DNA from: Bacteroidales bacterium
GTDB taxonomy: Bacteria; Bacteroidota; Bacteroidia; Bacteroidales; Bacteroidaceae
NCBI GenBank assembly: GCA_015060885.1
Contig: SUXO01000020.1
Span: 1-37,932 of the forward strand
Length of the DNA: 37,932 nt
Direction of reading: 5' to 3'
Numbering within the stretch: position 1 is the stretch's first letter; every line of letters starts with the position of its first letter. The notes under the pieces are model-generated. The model worked only from the letters and a program-made list of their open reading frames with translations, was not told the origin of the DNA and did not search any database. Shown here piece by piece: positions 1 to 9,658 of the stretch. A program made the position numbers and the translations under genes.

Positions 1-164
1 CCGTCGAAATCAACCTCGATGCCTTCGGGGAGTTCAAGGTCGAACTGGATTGCCGAGAAGGGATAGCCGGGGTTGTTGATGTTGATGAGCAGTGTAGAGC
101 CATCGCCATCGGCCGATACTGTGCTAACCTCACCGGCGCGTGTAGCGGCTGCTTTTGCAGGAGC
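1..164 (-). repeat. Dispersed 164-bp coding repeat, copy 1 (others at 8719-8882 plus and 34468-34631 minus)
   Basis: From the alanine-rich linker (APAKAAATRAGE) into the first strands of the cohesin-like domain, the three loci are almost identical in DNA. Copies 2 and 3 differ at about two positions, copy 1 at about six to eight. Third-codon positions are also conserved, which selection on protein would not require. Confidence 0.8.
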
Positions 165-3100
165 TGCACTTGCAGTATCTTTACCCAGGATTATGGTAAC
201 AAGTGCTGTTGCATCTGCAACTGTCAACTCACCGTCACCGTCAACGTCAGCTGCGGCGGTTGTTTCTACATCACCGAGAATCATTGCAACTACTGCTGTT
301 ACGTCGGCTACGAGAACCTCACCGTCGCCGTCAACATCGCCTGGAAGTGTCTCTTCAACATCTTTAATTTCGGCGAATTTCTCATACAACTCTTCGTTCT
401 TCACAACCGAGTGGAATTCGAATGTCCACATACTGGTTGTTGTAGTTGTATTATATGAGAGGTTTGCACCTCCTGTGTCTACCGCTTTCGACAATGTACC
501 TTTGGTGGCATCGATACCGGTGTATATTATTGCTGCTTTCTCGTCAATGTCATACTCGAATGTTATTGTACGATAATCAACGTCGTCAAATTCGGCTACC
601 ATATAGTAGTTCTGCTCGCGACCGTTTGTTGCGTTTCTGAAACGGTAAACACACATCTCGTACGACTTGTTTATAATTTTGTATCCACCATATTTGTTTA
701 CAGGGATAATTGCCCACAACATATCATCGGTGATGGCCTCTTCGTTTGCTGCTGCAACGAGAGATACACGTTGGTTCGTTGCGTTTACACTCCATACCTT
801 GCCGGTCGATTTACTACGTATAACATACCATTTGATGTTGCTGTCGTTGGTCTCTGTGGGCGATACAACATTGTATTTGCCTTCGATGTTTTTGAGGCTC
901 ACACGCAACTCGGTAATATAATTGTAGTAGCTGTCTGTGTTCTCCCAATCAACAGAAGTGTAGTCGTTGTAGAGGTCTGTAATGTAATCCTGCAAGAGAA
1001 TGTCATTTGAGTAAACATTCTTGTTCAGGAGCACAGTGTCACCCTTTGCAAGCTCAATAGTGTCGGTAACCTCAATAAGTGTCTTTTTCGCTTTTGCTAC
1101 AAGCTCGTTAAGAGTTGCTGTTTCGAATTCAAGTGCTTTGTCTTCGAGTACACGTACAGCCCATCTTGCTTTTGCTTCGCTGGGGCTCATACCAAGCGCA
1201 TTGCCTCCAAGTTTGTTAAGACCAATACTTATCGAAGAGTTGTTCTTCGTTGTGAAGAATGTTCTACCGTCGTTTGAGTAGTTTACATTGAATACGATAG
1301 CCGAACTTGTATACTTGCTCATTGCATATATATCACTGTTGAGTGCTATCGATGAAATGTAGTAACCGTTCTCGTTCTTTATATAGTAGTCACCGGGAGT
1401 GCCTGCGTATTCAAAAGTCCAATGTTTGTCGGCATCATCCTGGTATGTGCCTAATGTGGGGTTGCTTATCTGTCCGATAAGGCCTGTTTCTGCCCAAGTG
1501 AGGTAGTTCGAAGCAAGGCTGTAATGGCCATTGAACATATAGTAGACATTACCCTCTTTAATGGTGACACGTGCCTTTTCGTTGTTTACAACCTTGTTGT
1601 ACTCGTCGTCGAGCATACCACTCCATTCTGCATATGAGTGCTCGCTTGTGTCTTTGTTGTCATACGCGGCCTTTGCTGCTGCATAAACTGTTTCGAGTTC
1701 CGAAACATAATCGGTAAAGTATTTACCTACTTCATTGTTCGACGATGCAATGTTGTTAATAATATATGAAGCGTTTTTGATAGACGCACTGAGTGTCTCA
1801 TACTGCATCTCTTCGGGGCCTTCCGAAGCATTAGGCACAATGTAATCTGTTCCATCGGCTTGTGCTGCAACAATTCTCAATTCGGCACCGACGTGCATTG
1901 CGGGAATTGTCATACTCTTCTTGTTTGTAAAGGTAAGCAATTCACCTGTTTCGGCATTGTACATCTTGAAACCGAGGGCGCCCTTTGCACCGGTGTCCTC
2001 TTTAATCATAATTTTGCCATTAACATTGGTGTAGTAGTAGCCTTGCGCCTTCACGCTTTCATCGATATAATCTTCCCACTGGCCGAAGTCGCCAACATCT
2101 CCAATACGCTCACCATCCCAGTTGGCATAATTGGCGCGATAGCCGTTTTTAATATATTCGTTGTCTTTGAGTCCGCCGATAAGGTCTAATTTCGCGTTAA
2201 GTTCTTCGTTAACGATGTATTTAGAGGGGCGTATACGGTCTTCAAGGAACATTAAGTGTCCGCCTTTCTTCTCATACTTTTGCATACGTGCCTTGCTTGC
2301 ATCGATATCTGCCTGGTGCAAGTATACATAGTGGTGTCCATAGTCGCCCACAAATGCGTTCTTCATAGGAATGAAGAAACCCCAGGCTTCGAAGAACTCG
2401 CTAAGGTCCATTTGCAGAATTTCGCAGCAAACCTCGGCAAACTTCAATTGGTCGTTGAGCGCATTCATAGAGCCGATATAGTAGCCGTTCTCGTCGAGTT
2501 CATCGCGTGCACCGGTGCTCCATCCAACAAGGCGGTCGTAGCGCAGTCTTTCGAACAGTTGAGGATAAAAATCGGGGTGTTTGCCGGCTGCGTATGTGTA
2601 GAGGAAGAGCTGGAAGTACATACGTGTCATACTGAACAATTTACTTCCGTATGCACTCTCGCCGCGTACTACATAGGGTACTTTGTTCTCAAAATCCACA
2701 ATCTGGTTAGTCATGTTCTGGCCACGGCTGGTATGTGTACCCACTGTGAATATAACCATATTTGCGAGGGCGTTGTTGCTGACCTCCGATGTTCCCACAA
2801 TCTCAAATGCATACTGGTTGTTGTGTCCAATCTCGTGGTTGGGGCCCCAAGAACTACCGGCATCGGTAGAAATTACCTCATAGTTTACGATTGTGCTCAA
2901 AGTGTTGTTGTTGTAGTGTGTACGGTGGTTACCGGCGTCCATAAATCCGTTGTCATCGGACATTGCCAACTGCAAGTTGTTGAACCAGGAATAATACTTG
3001 TCGAGGTTCATGAATTTCTGTTGTGTCTTGTTCCAATAATCCCAAAGGGTCATAACTTCGGAAATCTTTTCGGGACAAGCGGCAAGGAATTCTCTTTTGC

Positions 3101-4307
3101 GGAAGTCAAGCAATGTGAAATCGCCTTTGGCCTGTATGGCATCCTCGTTCTTGAACATATTGTTCTTCATATATGTCCAGTCGGCATTTGTGTGTCCGCG
3201 CTCTTTGCTCCAAAAACCGTTGACATAGCCGTTCTCTATGTGTATTTTAACGGCGGGGTAGTCGGCAAGTTTTTTGCCTGCGGTGTCGGTGTCACAAATA
3301 TAACGTACATAGATAACACCATCGCGCTGTGCGGCGGGAACAATGTTCAAACCTTTGCGCAGGGGGGTGTTGGTGCCAAAGTAACCGGTTCCCGACATCT
3401 CGGCAAGTTCAATTGTCGAACCTTCGGGAATTGTGTCTACAAAAACGTATGTATAGCTCTTGTCATCGGCAGAGCATATACCGGTAGGGTTGTCTATGGG
3501 GCTGTAAAGACGTGTATACAGTATGTTAACCCACTTGTTGGGGTTGCTGTAAGGTTTGTAGTCGTATATACGGAACTCCTTCTCGCGTGTAACGCTGTCC
3601 CAAGTGTTGTTCTTTACTTTAAGGGCAACAGCTTGCAGGTCGGCAGGAATTGATGCCGCATCCATTGCGCTTTGCAGGTCGGCATCGCTCATTGCGGCAT
3701 ATTCGGCCTTTAATATTGTGCAGGCTTTGTCCTCGAAGAACGGTTCGAAAGCATATGCAATGTTCAATGCATTGTCGACAACGCTTGTGAAATTCTGGTA
3801 GATTGTGCGCGCTTCTGCAATCTCTTCGGCGGTAATGCTCACCTCCTCAAAAGTCCAGTTGGTTGCCTCTGCACTTGCGTTCCAGGGTACACAGGTACCA
3901 CTGCTGTTACAGTGCATTGCCCAGTTGCTGCCTTTTGTCGATGTTATAGTATAACAGCCGTTAAAATATGTGCTGTTATCATTTATAAATAGGTAGTAAC
4001 TTGTGCTGGGGGTTGTATAGAATGGAACGTTTGTGCCATTTTGGAACCCGAGGTTACGCCCTGTGTACACATTCTGAATTGTGTAGCACGACTCAACACC
4101 GGTTTCTGTTATTATCCACAGTTGGTTGTAGTCTGTGATTGTACCCGCTTTTGCGCAACCAACGGTGTGGTCGGCAACTTTTTCAAAGGCTACTGTTCCG
4201 TATTGCTTGTTTACTATACGATAAACTTTGCCCGATTCAACCTGCGCAGTGGCAACAATGGTTGAAAATACTGTAAGTAGTGACAGTAGTAAGGTTTTGA
4301 TTTTCAT
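1..4307 (-). CDS. Secreted M60-like (enhancin/mucinase-type) zinc metallopeptidase with dockerin and cohesin-like C-terminus, partial
   Basis: Reading the minus strand from ATG at 4307 gives an uninterrupted frame of about 1435 codons that leaves the window at the left edge, so the C-terminus is missing. Residues 1-22 are a signal peptide (MKIKTLLLSLLTVFSTIVATAQ region). Residues 24-155 resemble a ricin-type/lectin-like module. The M60-like catalytic motif HEIGH is at residues 491-495, with the downstream glutamate in GTSEVSNN at 508, matching the HExGH(8-28)E pattern of the M60/gluzincin family; these residues should bind zinc and catalyse peptide cleavage. Two further lectin-like stretches lie near 910-1060 and 1140-1290. 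A dockerin with two DxDGDG EF-hand loops is at about 1321-1374, then the start of a cohesin-like domain. Characterised M60 members of gut bacteria cut mucin-type O-glycoproteins; that substrate is inference here. It is divergent from the gene at 4900, which shares its C-terminal module. Confidence 0.88.
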   Translation of the reverse strand, partial: MKIKTLLLSLLTVFSTIVATAQVESGKVYRIVNKQYGTVAFEKVADHTVGCAKAGTITDYNQLWIITETGVESCYTIQNVYTGRNLGFQNGTNVPFYTTPSTSYYLFINDNSTYFNGCYTITSTKGSNWAMHCNSSGTCVPWNASAEATNWTFEEVSITAEEIAEARTIYQNFTSVVDNALNIAYAFEPFFEDKACTILKAEYAAMSDADLQSAMDAASIPADLQAVALKVKNNTWDSVTREKEFRIYDYKPYSNPNKWVNILYTRLYSPIDNPTGICSADDKSYTYVFVDTIPEGSTIELAEMSGTGYFGTNTPLRKGLNIVPAAQRDGVIYVRYICDTDTAGKKLADYPAVKIHIENGYVNGFWSKERGHTNADWTYMKNNMFKNEDAIQAKGDFTLLDFRKREFLAACPEKISEVMTLWDYWNKTQQKFMNLDKYYSWFNNLQLAMSDDNGFMDAGNHRTHYNNNTLSTIVNYEVISTDAGSSWGPNHEIGHNNQYAFEIVGTSEVSNNALANMVIFTVGTHTSRGQNMTNQIVDFENKVPYVVRGESAYGSKLFSMTRMYFQLFLYTYAAGKHPDFYPQLFERLRYDRLVGWSTGARDELDENGYYIGSMNALNDQLKFAEVCCEILQMDLSEFFEAWGFFIPMKNAFVGDYGHHYVYLHQADIDASKARMQKYEKKGGHLMFLEDRIRPSKYIVNEELNAKLDLIGGLKDNEYIKNGYRANYANWDGERIGDVGDFGQWEDYIDESVKAQGYYYTNVNGKIMIKEDTGAKGALGFKMYNAETGELLTFTNKKSMTIPAMHVGAELRIVAAQADGTDYIVPNASEGPEEMQYETLSASIKNASYIINNIASSNNEVGKYFTDYVSELETVYAAAKAAYDNKDTSEHSYAEWSGMLDDEYNKVVNNEKARVTIKEGNVYYMFNGHYSLASNYLTWAETGLIGQISNPTLGTYQDDADKHWTFEYAGTPGDYYIKNENGYYISSIALNSDIYAMSKYTSSAIVFNVNYSNDGRTFFTTKNNSSISIGLNKLGGNALGMSPSEAKARWAVRVLEDKALEFETATLNELVAKAKKTLIEVTDTIELAKGDTVLLNKNVYSNDILLQDYITDLYNDYTSVDWENTDSYYNYITELRVSLKNIEGKYNVVSPTETNDSNIKWYVIRSKSTGKVWSVNATNQRVSLVAAANEEAITDDMLWAIIPVNKYGGYKIINKSYEMCVYRFRNATNGREQNYYMVAEFDDVDYRTITFEYDIDEKAAIIYTGIDATKGTLSKAVDTGGANLSYNTTTTTSMWTFEFHSVVKNEELYEKFAEIKDVEETLPGDVDGDGEVLVADVTAVVAMILGDVETTAAADVDGDGELTVADATALVTIILGKDTASAAPAKAAATRAGEVSTVSADGDGSTLLININNPGYPFSAIQFDLELPEGIEVDFD

Positions 4308-4385
4308 ATGGTTAATGTTTAAAAAGTTTGCTTTTTATTCCGTATATATGCTCTAATGGCATAATAACTCTAATATATTTCTTTG

Positions 4386-4393
4386 CAAATATA
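4386..4393 (-). promoter_or_regulatory. Possible -7 element (TATATTTG) for the M60 gene
   Basis: On the minus strand this octamer is a perfect match to the Bacteroidota -7 consensus TAnnTTTG, about 80 bp upstream of the M60 start. No convincing -33 TTTG is seen at the usual distance; the DNA upstream is an A-tract-rich stretch. Confidence 0.35.
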
Positions 4394-4800
4394 GTGTTTT
4401 TTTTTAATATGTCTTTTCTTTTTAATATTTATTTGAATTTTAACTTTTGTTTAAAGGAATGTTTGGGCTTATGTCTTTGAAATTTTTATAGGTCTTTTCT
4501 GTGCAAGAAGCTGTCTGAAAGTTATCCGGCTTCTAAATATATATTGATTGGATTGCAGTTTGTGTGCTGTGCCTTTCTTCTCCTTATTTATATTAGTCTC
4601 TTATTTATATTACTCTTGTGCTCTTGTTCTCGATATTATTCCTGTGATGTTCGCCTGTAATAAATTTATCATACTTTTTTATTTTTTCTTTAAAATAATT
4701 GCGTGTTTCGATAAATCTCTACATATTTGCATATTAAAAAGTACGTTCAAATTGGAGTGTATAGTGCGTTTTATGGCTATTGGTTTGATAGTCAAAACGT

Positions 4801-4829
4801 TTTGCAAAAAATGGAATGTGATAATGTTT
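4801..4829 (+). promoter_or_regulatory. Candidate Bacteroidota promoter for the 1467-residue protein
   Basis: TTTG at 4801-4804 and TAATGTTT at 4822-4829 are separated by 17 bp and fit the -33/-7 pattern used by Bacteroidota sigma factor. The TTTG is the right end of a perfect 12-bp palindrome CAAAACGTTTTG (4793-4804), which could be an operator. Confidence 0.45.
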
Positions 4830-4899
4830 AACCGTCGGGAATACCGCCGGTGTTATAAAAGATTATAATTAACCTATTTTATTAACTAATTTCTACGTT

Positions 4900-7800
4900 A
4901 TGAGAAAAAATCTATTTCTAACATTTGCGTTGCTGCTTGCATCATTTGCAACTGTTAACGCACAGTGGTCGCAGACAATGTCTGCGTTGGATGGTTTTGC
5001 CGGCGTAGCAGACGAACAAACCGGCTGCAAAACTATCAAAACCGGTCTTATCACGCCCGATTCTCCAATCGAGGGTTTGCGTATCACAATCGTTGATACA
5101 GAGGCTCCCGAATTGAACAAGGGTGTGACTATGGCGGCTTTTGCCGAAATTAAGGTTCTTGACGGTGAAGGTAACGCACTGAACTTTACTCCCACAAGTA
5201 ACTCTATTCAGACAGGTGGTGCAGACGGTGGCGGTATGCCTGCGTTGAACGATGGTGATTACAATACCTATTACCACTCTTATTGGGGGGGTAGCGGTAC
5301 CAACGATCGTGCCGAGGGCGAGTATGTTTATGTAGAACTTGCATTCGATCAGCCTGTTGAGGCTTTCCGTTTGATGCTTGTTTCTCGTAAAAACACACCC
5401 AAGTTTACTCCCACCGTAGCTGTTCTTACTCCCGCAGGTGTAGTTGGTGTTCCCGGTGAGGTAGGCGAGGTTCCCCAAGGTGAATTTACTCTTGGTGAGC
5501 GTCTTACCACTATGGACGATGTTGTGGCATCTCCCTACGTAGCTCTCAAAACAAACACTTTGAAAGAGTGGACAAAAGATAAAGAGACATATGAGTGGGT
5601 AGGTCCCTACTTCGTAACCGGTACAGGTTCAGGATGCTATGTTTCGGCCGATTCTACACACTTGTATAACTATGCAATGGCGATGACAGTTACCGAAAGC
5701 GCAGCTGTGCCCGGAACATATCATTTTTATAGCGTTGACTATGACGCATATTTCTCAAAAGTCTTGAACGGATATACTCAAAAAGCGTATAACGGACAGG
5801 ACAACTGGCAAGGTTGGCAGGTTGGCGACAGAAATGAAGAGAACGCTGCCGATATCGTAGTGGATGAACTTGCAAACGGCCGTTTTGAGTTCTCTTACGA
5901 AGTTGTACTCGATACCGCGGCTACAAAACTCGATGAGCCGGTAGTTTCTACTGCATACATTGCTGCTCACCCTATACCCACCGGTGGTCGTCCCTTAAAG
6001 ACTTTCGATGGTAACAACAAGGCAGCTTTGAAGAGCGGCATTGTACAGTCTGAAACATATGGTTATCCTGTTGCTTTCGACTTTGAGTTCTATGCTTGTA
6101 CTTATGTAGCTCCCTTGTATCTTGCACAGGCCGAGCTTAATGGCTACCTCTTCGATGCTGCAAATGCGATAGCAAGCTATGGCGGCTTGCAGGACAGCGA
6201 GGCTAACTGGGGCTATGAAGGCTATTATGATGCTTTGGTTCAGGCTATCGAGGATGGTCAGGCTCTTATTGACGGCGGTGCCGGCAGCGAGGAGCTTGAA
6301 GCGTATGCCGATGTTGTGAAAGAGGCTATCGTTTGGTATCTTTATACCGTAGCATACCAGAAGTTTGACGAAATCGACAACCTCTATACAGAGTTGTCAG
6401 ATGGAGGTCTTTTCTGTTCAAACGATGCTCTCGAAGTTGGCAAATACACCGAAGAGTCTTTCGAATCTATCGTTCGTCCTCACCAGACAGTAATGGAGGT
6501 TCTCTATGGCGATGTTGAGTCTTTTGGTGCCGACTATAGTTTGTATCCCTCTCTCGTTGCAGGTTTTGCCGACTATGAAGCTGCACTCAAACAGTTCTAT
6601 GCAGGTAAAGTTGTTGCAACACCCTGGCCCGCTACATTCACTTCGGCCGATGGTTTGCACGTAACAGGTGCAGCTGTTTGGCAGTCACCTCTTATCCGTC
6701 CCGACTTCAATGGTTTGACCGGCTTCCGTATTACATTCTTGGAGGTAGCTCCCAATAATGGTATGTATGGTGGTTATCCTATGGTGAGCCTTTCAGAGTT
6801 TGCCGTTAAGGATGTTGATGGCAACACAATTCCTTTGACCGATGCAAACATCACTTGTAACTCAATAGCTACAAACGAAGGTAGCAATGGTCCTTTGAGC
6901 AATCTCCTCGATGGTGACCGCTCAACATTCTATCACTCAACTTGGGGTGGTGGTGATGCAGCTCCCTCTGAATATGTATATTTCGATGTTGAACTTCCCG
7001 ACACATATGTAGGTATCACAATCGAGTGGATTGCACGTGACCATAGCAATCCCTTCTCTCCCAAGAAAGTTTGTGTAGGTCCTTACGGAGAGAAATACGA
7101 CCCCATTGCAGAGTCGGAGAACACTTACAACGTAACAGTCGGTGCACAGGTTGCCGAGGCTTCTCAAATCCAAGACTGGGGACTTTATGCAATCAAGGGC
7201 TTGCTCGACACCAATGCAAGTGTATTGAGCGAGGAGCAGCTTGGTAAGGAGAACTGGTATTCAGGTACAGGACACTTCCACACAACAGTGGTACGTGAGG
7301 ATTGTGCTTACTTCTTCGTGAAGAACAGCGATGGCACATTCAACATCCTTAACTTGAAGAGCTCTAAATTCTGGGGTGCCGATGCAACAGAAGTCAACAC
7401 AACTTCGGAAGCTGCCGACATTAACATTGTTAAGTCTACCAACGCAGCATTCTCTAACACATTTGTACTTTACAGTGTATTGCCCGAAACAACAATCGAT
7501 ACAGCATCTTTCAAATACGTGTTCGAAGACAAAACCGACTCAATTGAAGTTGCTGAAGTTGAAGTTCCCACAACATACAACGTGTTTATGGACTGGGCCG
7601 GTGGTTTGGCACGTCGTAACTGCGTAGCTCCTCAGCCCGGTATCGCTGACGCTTCAATTTGGGGCGAGCAGGCTGTAAACGTTGAAAAGGTAACCGAATA
7701 TCTCCAAGCTAAATCTTCGGCAGGTGACTACTTGCACTTCAACAAGACCAATGGTGAGGGTGAGTGGAAGATATATCGTCTTACAATGGACAACCCCTAC

Positions 7801-9303
7801 TTCTATTGGTTGACATCACTTGTTGGTATTGCCGAGTCTATGGGTATCACAGAGGGTGTTAACCCCGGTCAATTCGTAGATACCGGTGATTTTGCTGCCG
7901 ACTACGCAGCTGCACAGGCTGTTGTTGAGGCTCAGAATTATGCAGGTGCCGAAGCTGCTGCCAAGAAGTTGGCTGCAACAATGGAGGCAACTGTAAACGG
8001 TAACTTGGTTCGCAACCCCATCACCGAAGGTGTTTATATCTTCGAGGCTGCTCACAGCGGTTATGGTGGCAGAAAGGCTATGTATGTTAAGACTTTGGAT
8101 GATGGCTCACACGACCTCGCTTGGGGTAACAAACCCGAAGACTACACAACAGAGGAGGGCAAAACATTCCTCTTCCAGCTCGAAACATCTCCTTATGTTG
8201 ACGACCTCATCGCCGATGGTGTTATCACAGAGGATTTGAGAGAGTGTGTATACTTCATCAAGAACGTTGCAACAGGTGAGTATGTACAGAACTACACAGG
8301 TGACCCTGCTTACACATTCTCGTTCACAACCGATAATCAGGCTGCGTTTACATATATCTTTAAACGTGGTACAACCGATATCTACACTATCAATACCGAT
8401 GGCCAGGGCCACTTGCACACAGAAGGTCACAGTAACGGTAACGGTAACGCCGGAGATATCGTGAACTGGAACGGTACTCCCGACAATACATCGGCTTCTG
8501 CTTGGCGTTTGATCAAGTATGTTGAGGAAACTACACTTCCCGGCGATATTGACGGTGACGGCGAGGTTCTTGTAGCCGACGTAACGGTGCTGGTTGCAAT
8601 GATTCTCGGTGATGTAGCGACAAACGCCGCAGCTGACGTTGATGGTGACGGTGAGGTTCTCGTAGCCGACGCAACAGCACTTGTTTCCATAATCCTGGGT
8701 AAAGACACTGCAAGTGCAGCTCCTGCAAAAGCAGCCGCTACACGCGCCGGTGAGATTAGCACAGTATCGGCCGATGGCGATGGAGAAACACTGCTCATCA
8801 ACATCAACAACCCCGGCTATCCCTTCTCGGCAATCCAGTTCGACCTTGAACTCCCCGAAGGTATCGAGGTTGATTTCGACGGCGAGTACTACGCAGTTGA
8901 CCTCGGCAGCCGTACAAACAGCCGCAAGCACTCATATCCCGAGTGTGCCATTCAGCCCGACGGTTCACTTCGCGTGGTAATCATCTCAATGAGCAACGCT
9001 CTTTACAACGGCACAGAGGGTGACGTTGCAACCGCATCCCTCAAAGTGAACGGTGCTGCCGATGGCGACTATCAGTTCACCATCAAGAACGTGGTTCTCT
9101 CGGCTCCCGGTTCAAAAGAGAAACTTGAACCCTACACAGGTTGGATTAACGTAACAGGTGGTGTTACCGGTATCGACGAGATTACTGCCGAAGCTGCCGA
9201 TGCAGCTGCTACTGCAATCTACGACCTCCAGGGCCGCAAGGTTAACAGCACTGTTAAGGGTGGTATCTACATCCAGAACGGTAAAAAGTTTATTGCAGAA
9301 TAA
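4900..9303 (+). CDS. Large secreted protein with discoidin-like and lectin-like modules, dockerin, cohesin-like domain and sorting tail
   Basis: 1467 residues. Residues 1-21 form a signal peptide ending at VNAQ. Two F5/8-type C (discoidin-like) modules appear at about 25-190 and 585-720; each holds the same core (DGDYNTYYHSYWGG and DGDRSTFYHSTWGG) followed by EYVYVE/EYVYFDVE. Helical linkers near 425-500 and lectin-like segments near 190-400, 750-870 and 1060-1205 follow. A dockerin with loops DIDGDGEVLVAD and DVDGDGEVLVAD is at 1213-1268, a cohesin-like beta domain at about 1286-1425, and a tail IYDLQGRKV...GGIYIQNGKKF at 1440-1467 similar to type IX-like sorting tails of gut Bacteroidales. 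No catalytic domain was recognised, so it may be a glycan-binding scaffold or adhesin, or an unrecognised enzyme. The C-terminal module is nearly identical to those of the M60 gene (1-360) and the broken LRR gene (34075-34830). Confidence 0.88.
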   Translation: MRKNLFLTFALLLASFATVNAQWSQTMSALDGFAGVADEQTGCKTIKTGLITPDSPIEGLRITIVDTEAPELNKGVTMAAFAEIKVLDGEGNALNFTPTSNSIQTGGADGGGMPALNDGDYNTYYHSYWGGSGTNDRAEGEYVYVELAFDQPVEAFRLMLVSRKNTPKFTPTVAVLTPAGVVGVPGEVGEVPQGEFTLGERLTTMDDVVASPYVALKTNTLKEWTKDKETYEWVGPYFVTGTGSGCYVSADSTHLYNYAMAMTVTESAAVPGTYHFYSVDYDAYFSKVLNGYTQKAYNGQDNWQGWQVGDRNEENAADIVVDELANGRFEFSYEVVLDTAATKLDEPVVSTAYIAAHPIPTGGRPLKTFDGNNKAALKSGIVQSETYGYPVAFDFEFYACTYVAPLYLAQAELNGYLFDAANAIASYGGLQDSEANWGYEGYYDALVQAIEDGQALIDGGAGSEELEAYADVVKEAIVWYLYTVAYQKFDEIDNLYTELSDGGLFCSNDALEVGKYTEESFESIVRPHQTVMEVLYGDVESFGADYSLYPSLVAGFADYEAALKQFYAGKVVATPWPATFTSADGLHVTGAAVWQSPLIRPDFNGLTGFRITFLEVAPNNGMYGGYPMVSLSEFAVKDVDGNTIPLTDANITCNSIATNEGSNGPLSNLLDGDRSTFYHSTWGGGDAAPSEYVYFDVELPDTYVGITIEWIARDHSNPFSPKKVCVGPYGEKYDPIAESENTYNVTVGAQVAEASQIQDWGLYAIKGLLDTNASVLSEEQLGKENWYSGTGHFHTTVVREDCAYFFVKNSDGTFNILNLKSSKFWGADATEVNTTSEAADINIVKSTNAAFSNTFVLYSVLPETTIDTASFKYVFEDKTDSIEVAEVEVPTTYNVFMDWAGGLARRNCVAPQPGIADASIWGEQAVNVEKVTEYLQAKSSAGDYLHFNKTNGEGEWKIYRLTMDNPYFYWLTSLVGIAESMGITEGVNPGQFVDTGDFAADYAAAQAVVEAQNYAGAEAAAKKLAATMEATVNGNLVRNPITEGVYIFEAAHSGYGGRKAMYVKTLDDGSHDLAWGNKPEDYTTEEGKTFLFQLETSPYVDDLIADGVITEDLRECVYFIKNVATGEYVQNYTGDPAYTFSFTTDNQAAFTYIFKRGTTDIYTINTDGQGHLHTEGHSNGNGNAGDIVNWNGTPDNTSASAWRLIKYVEETTLPGDIDGDGEVLVADVTVLVAMILGDVATNAAADVDGDGEVLVADATALVSIILGKDTASAAPAKAAATRAGEISTVSADGDGETLLININNPGYPFSAIQFDLELPEGIEVDFDGEYYAVDLGSRTNSRKHSYPECAIQPDGSLRVVIISMSNALYNGTEGDVATASLKVNGAADGDYQFTIKNVVLSAPGSKEKLEPYTGWINVTGGVTGIDEITAEAADAAATAIYDLQGRKVNSTVKGGIYIQNGKKFIAE

Positions 9304-9328
9304 TTAAACTCTGAACTTAATAAACGTA

Positions 9329-9366
9329 CCTCGGCCGTGCAATGCACGGCCGAGGTTGTTTTTTCT
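9329..9366 (+). terminator. Strong intrinsic terminator after the 1467-residue protein gene
   Basis: CCTCGGCCGTGCA and TGCACGGCCGAGG (9329-9355) form a perfect 13-bp GC-rich stem around a single A, followed by the T-rich run TTGTTTTTTCT. It lies 26 bp after the stop codon. Confidence 0.9.
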
Positions 9367-9550
9367 CCCATAGTGGAGAGTTTTTTGCTCACCGGCAAAT
9401 TCTATAATGTTTACCCAAGGCCCATCGGTGTTATTCTGGCTCAGTAGCAAAAAGGTGTGGTCACTCACTATATACGATACTAAACATTCTTTCTTTTGAC
9501 TTCTCGGTGTTATTTGTCGGTTATTCTCTCATTGGAAATATATCTTTGAT

Positions 9551-9571
9551 GTTCTTTGTCGCGCAAAGAAC
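9551..9571. repeat. Perfect 8-bp inverted repeat (GTTCTTTG/CAAAGAAC)
   Basis: GTTCTTTG at 9551-9558 pairs with CAAAGAAC at 9564-9571 around the loop TCGCG. It stands at the left of a larger structured region; a GNRA-type hairpin TCGCC-GAAA-GGCGA follows at 9621-9634. Confidence 0.6.
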
Positions 9572-9658
9572 CAAACGCCCGGCACGCGAGAAAAATCAGT
9601 CGCTCGGTTCTTTGTTCACGTCGCCGAAAGGCGAACCTTCAGTCGAACCTCCCTTGCC

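Larger units (their letters stand above)
4308..4899. other. Divergent AT-rich intergenic region between the two large secreted-protein genes
   Basis: About 590 bp with no credible gene. It is strongly AT-rich, with a run of T at 4397-4405, and carries candidate promoters for both flanking genes. The open frame at 4548-4868 (106 codons) has the composition of AT-rich noncoding DNA and no recognisable domain, so it is not called. Confidence 0.7.

Noticed and set aside
2256-3653. 465-codon open frame on the plus strand
   Set aside because: It lies opposite the M60 gene, whose frame contains the signal peptide, HEIGH motif and dockerin; the plus frame has no domain and a composition typical of an antisense shadow.
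4548-4868. 106-codon open frame upstream of the 1467-residue protein
   Set aside because: AT-driven composition, overlaps the candidate promoter of the real gene, no homology recognised.
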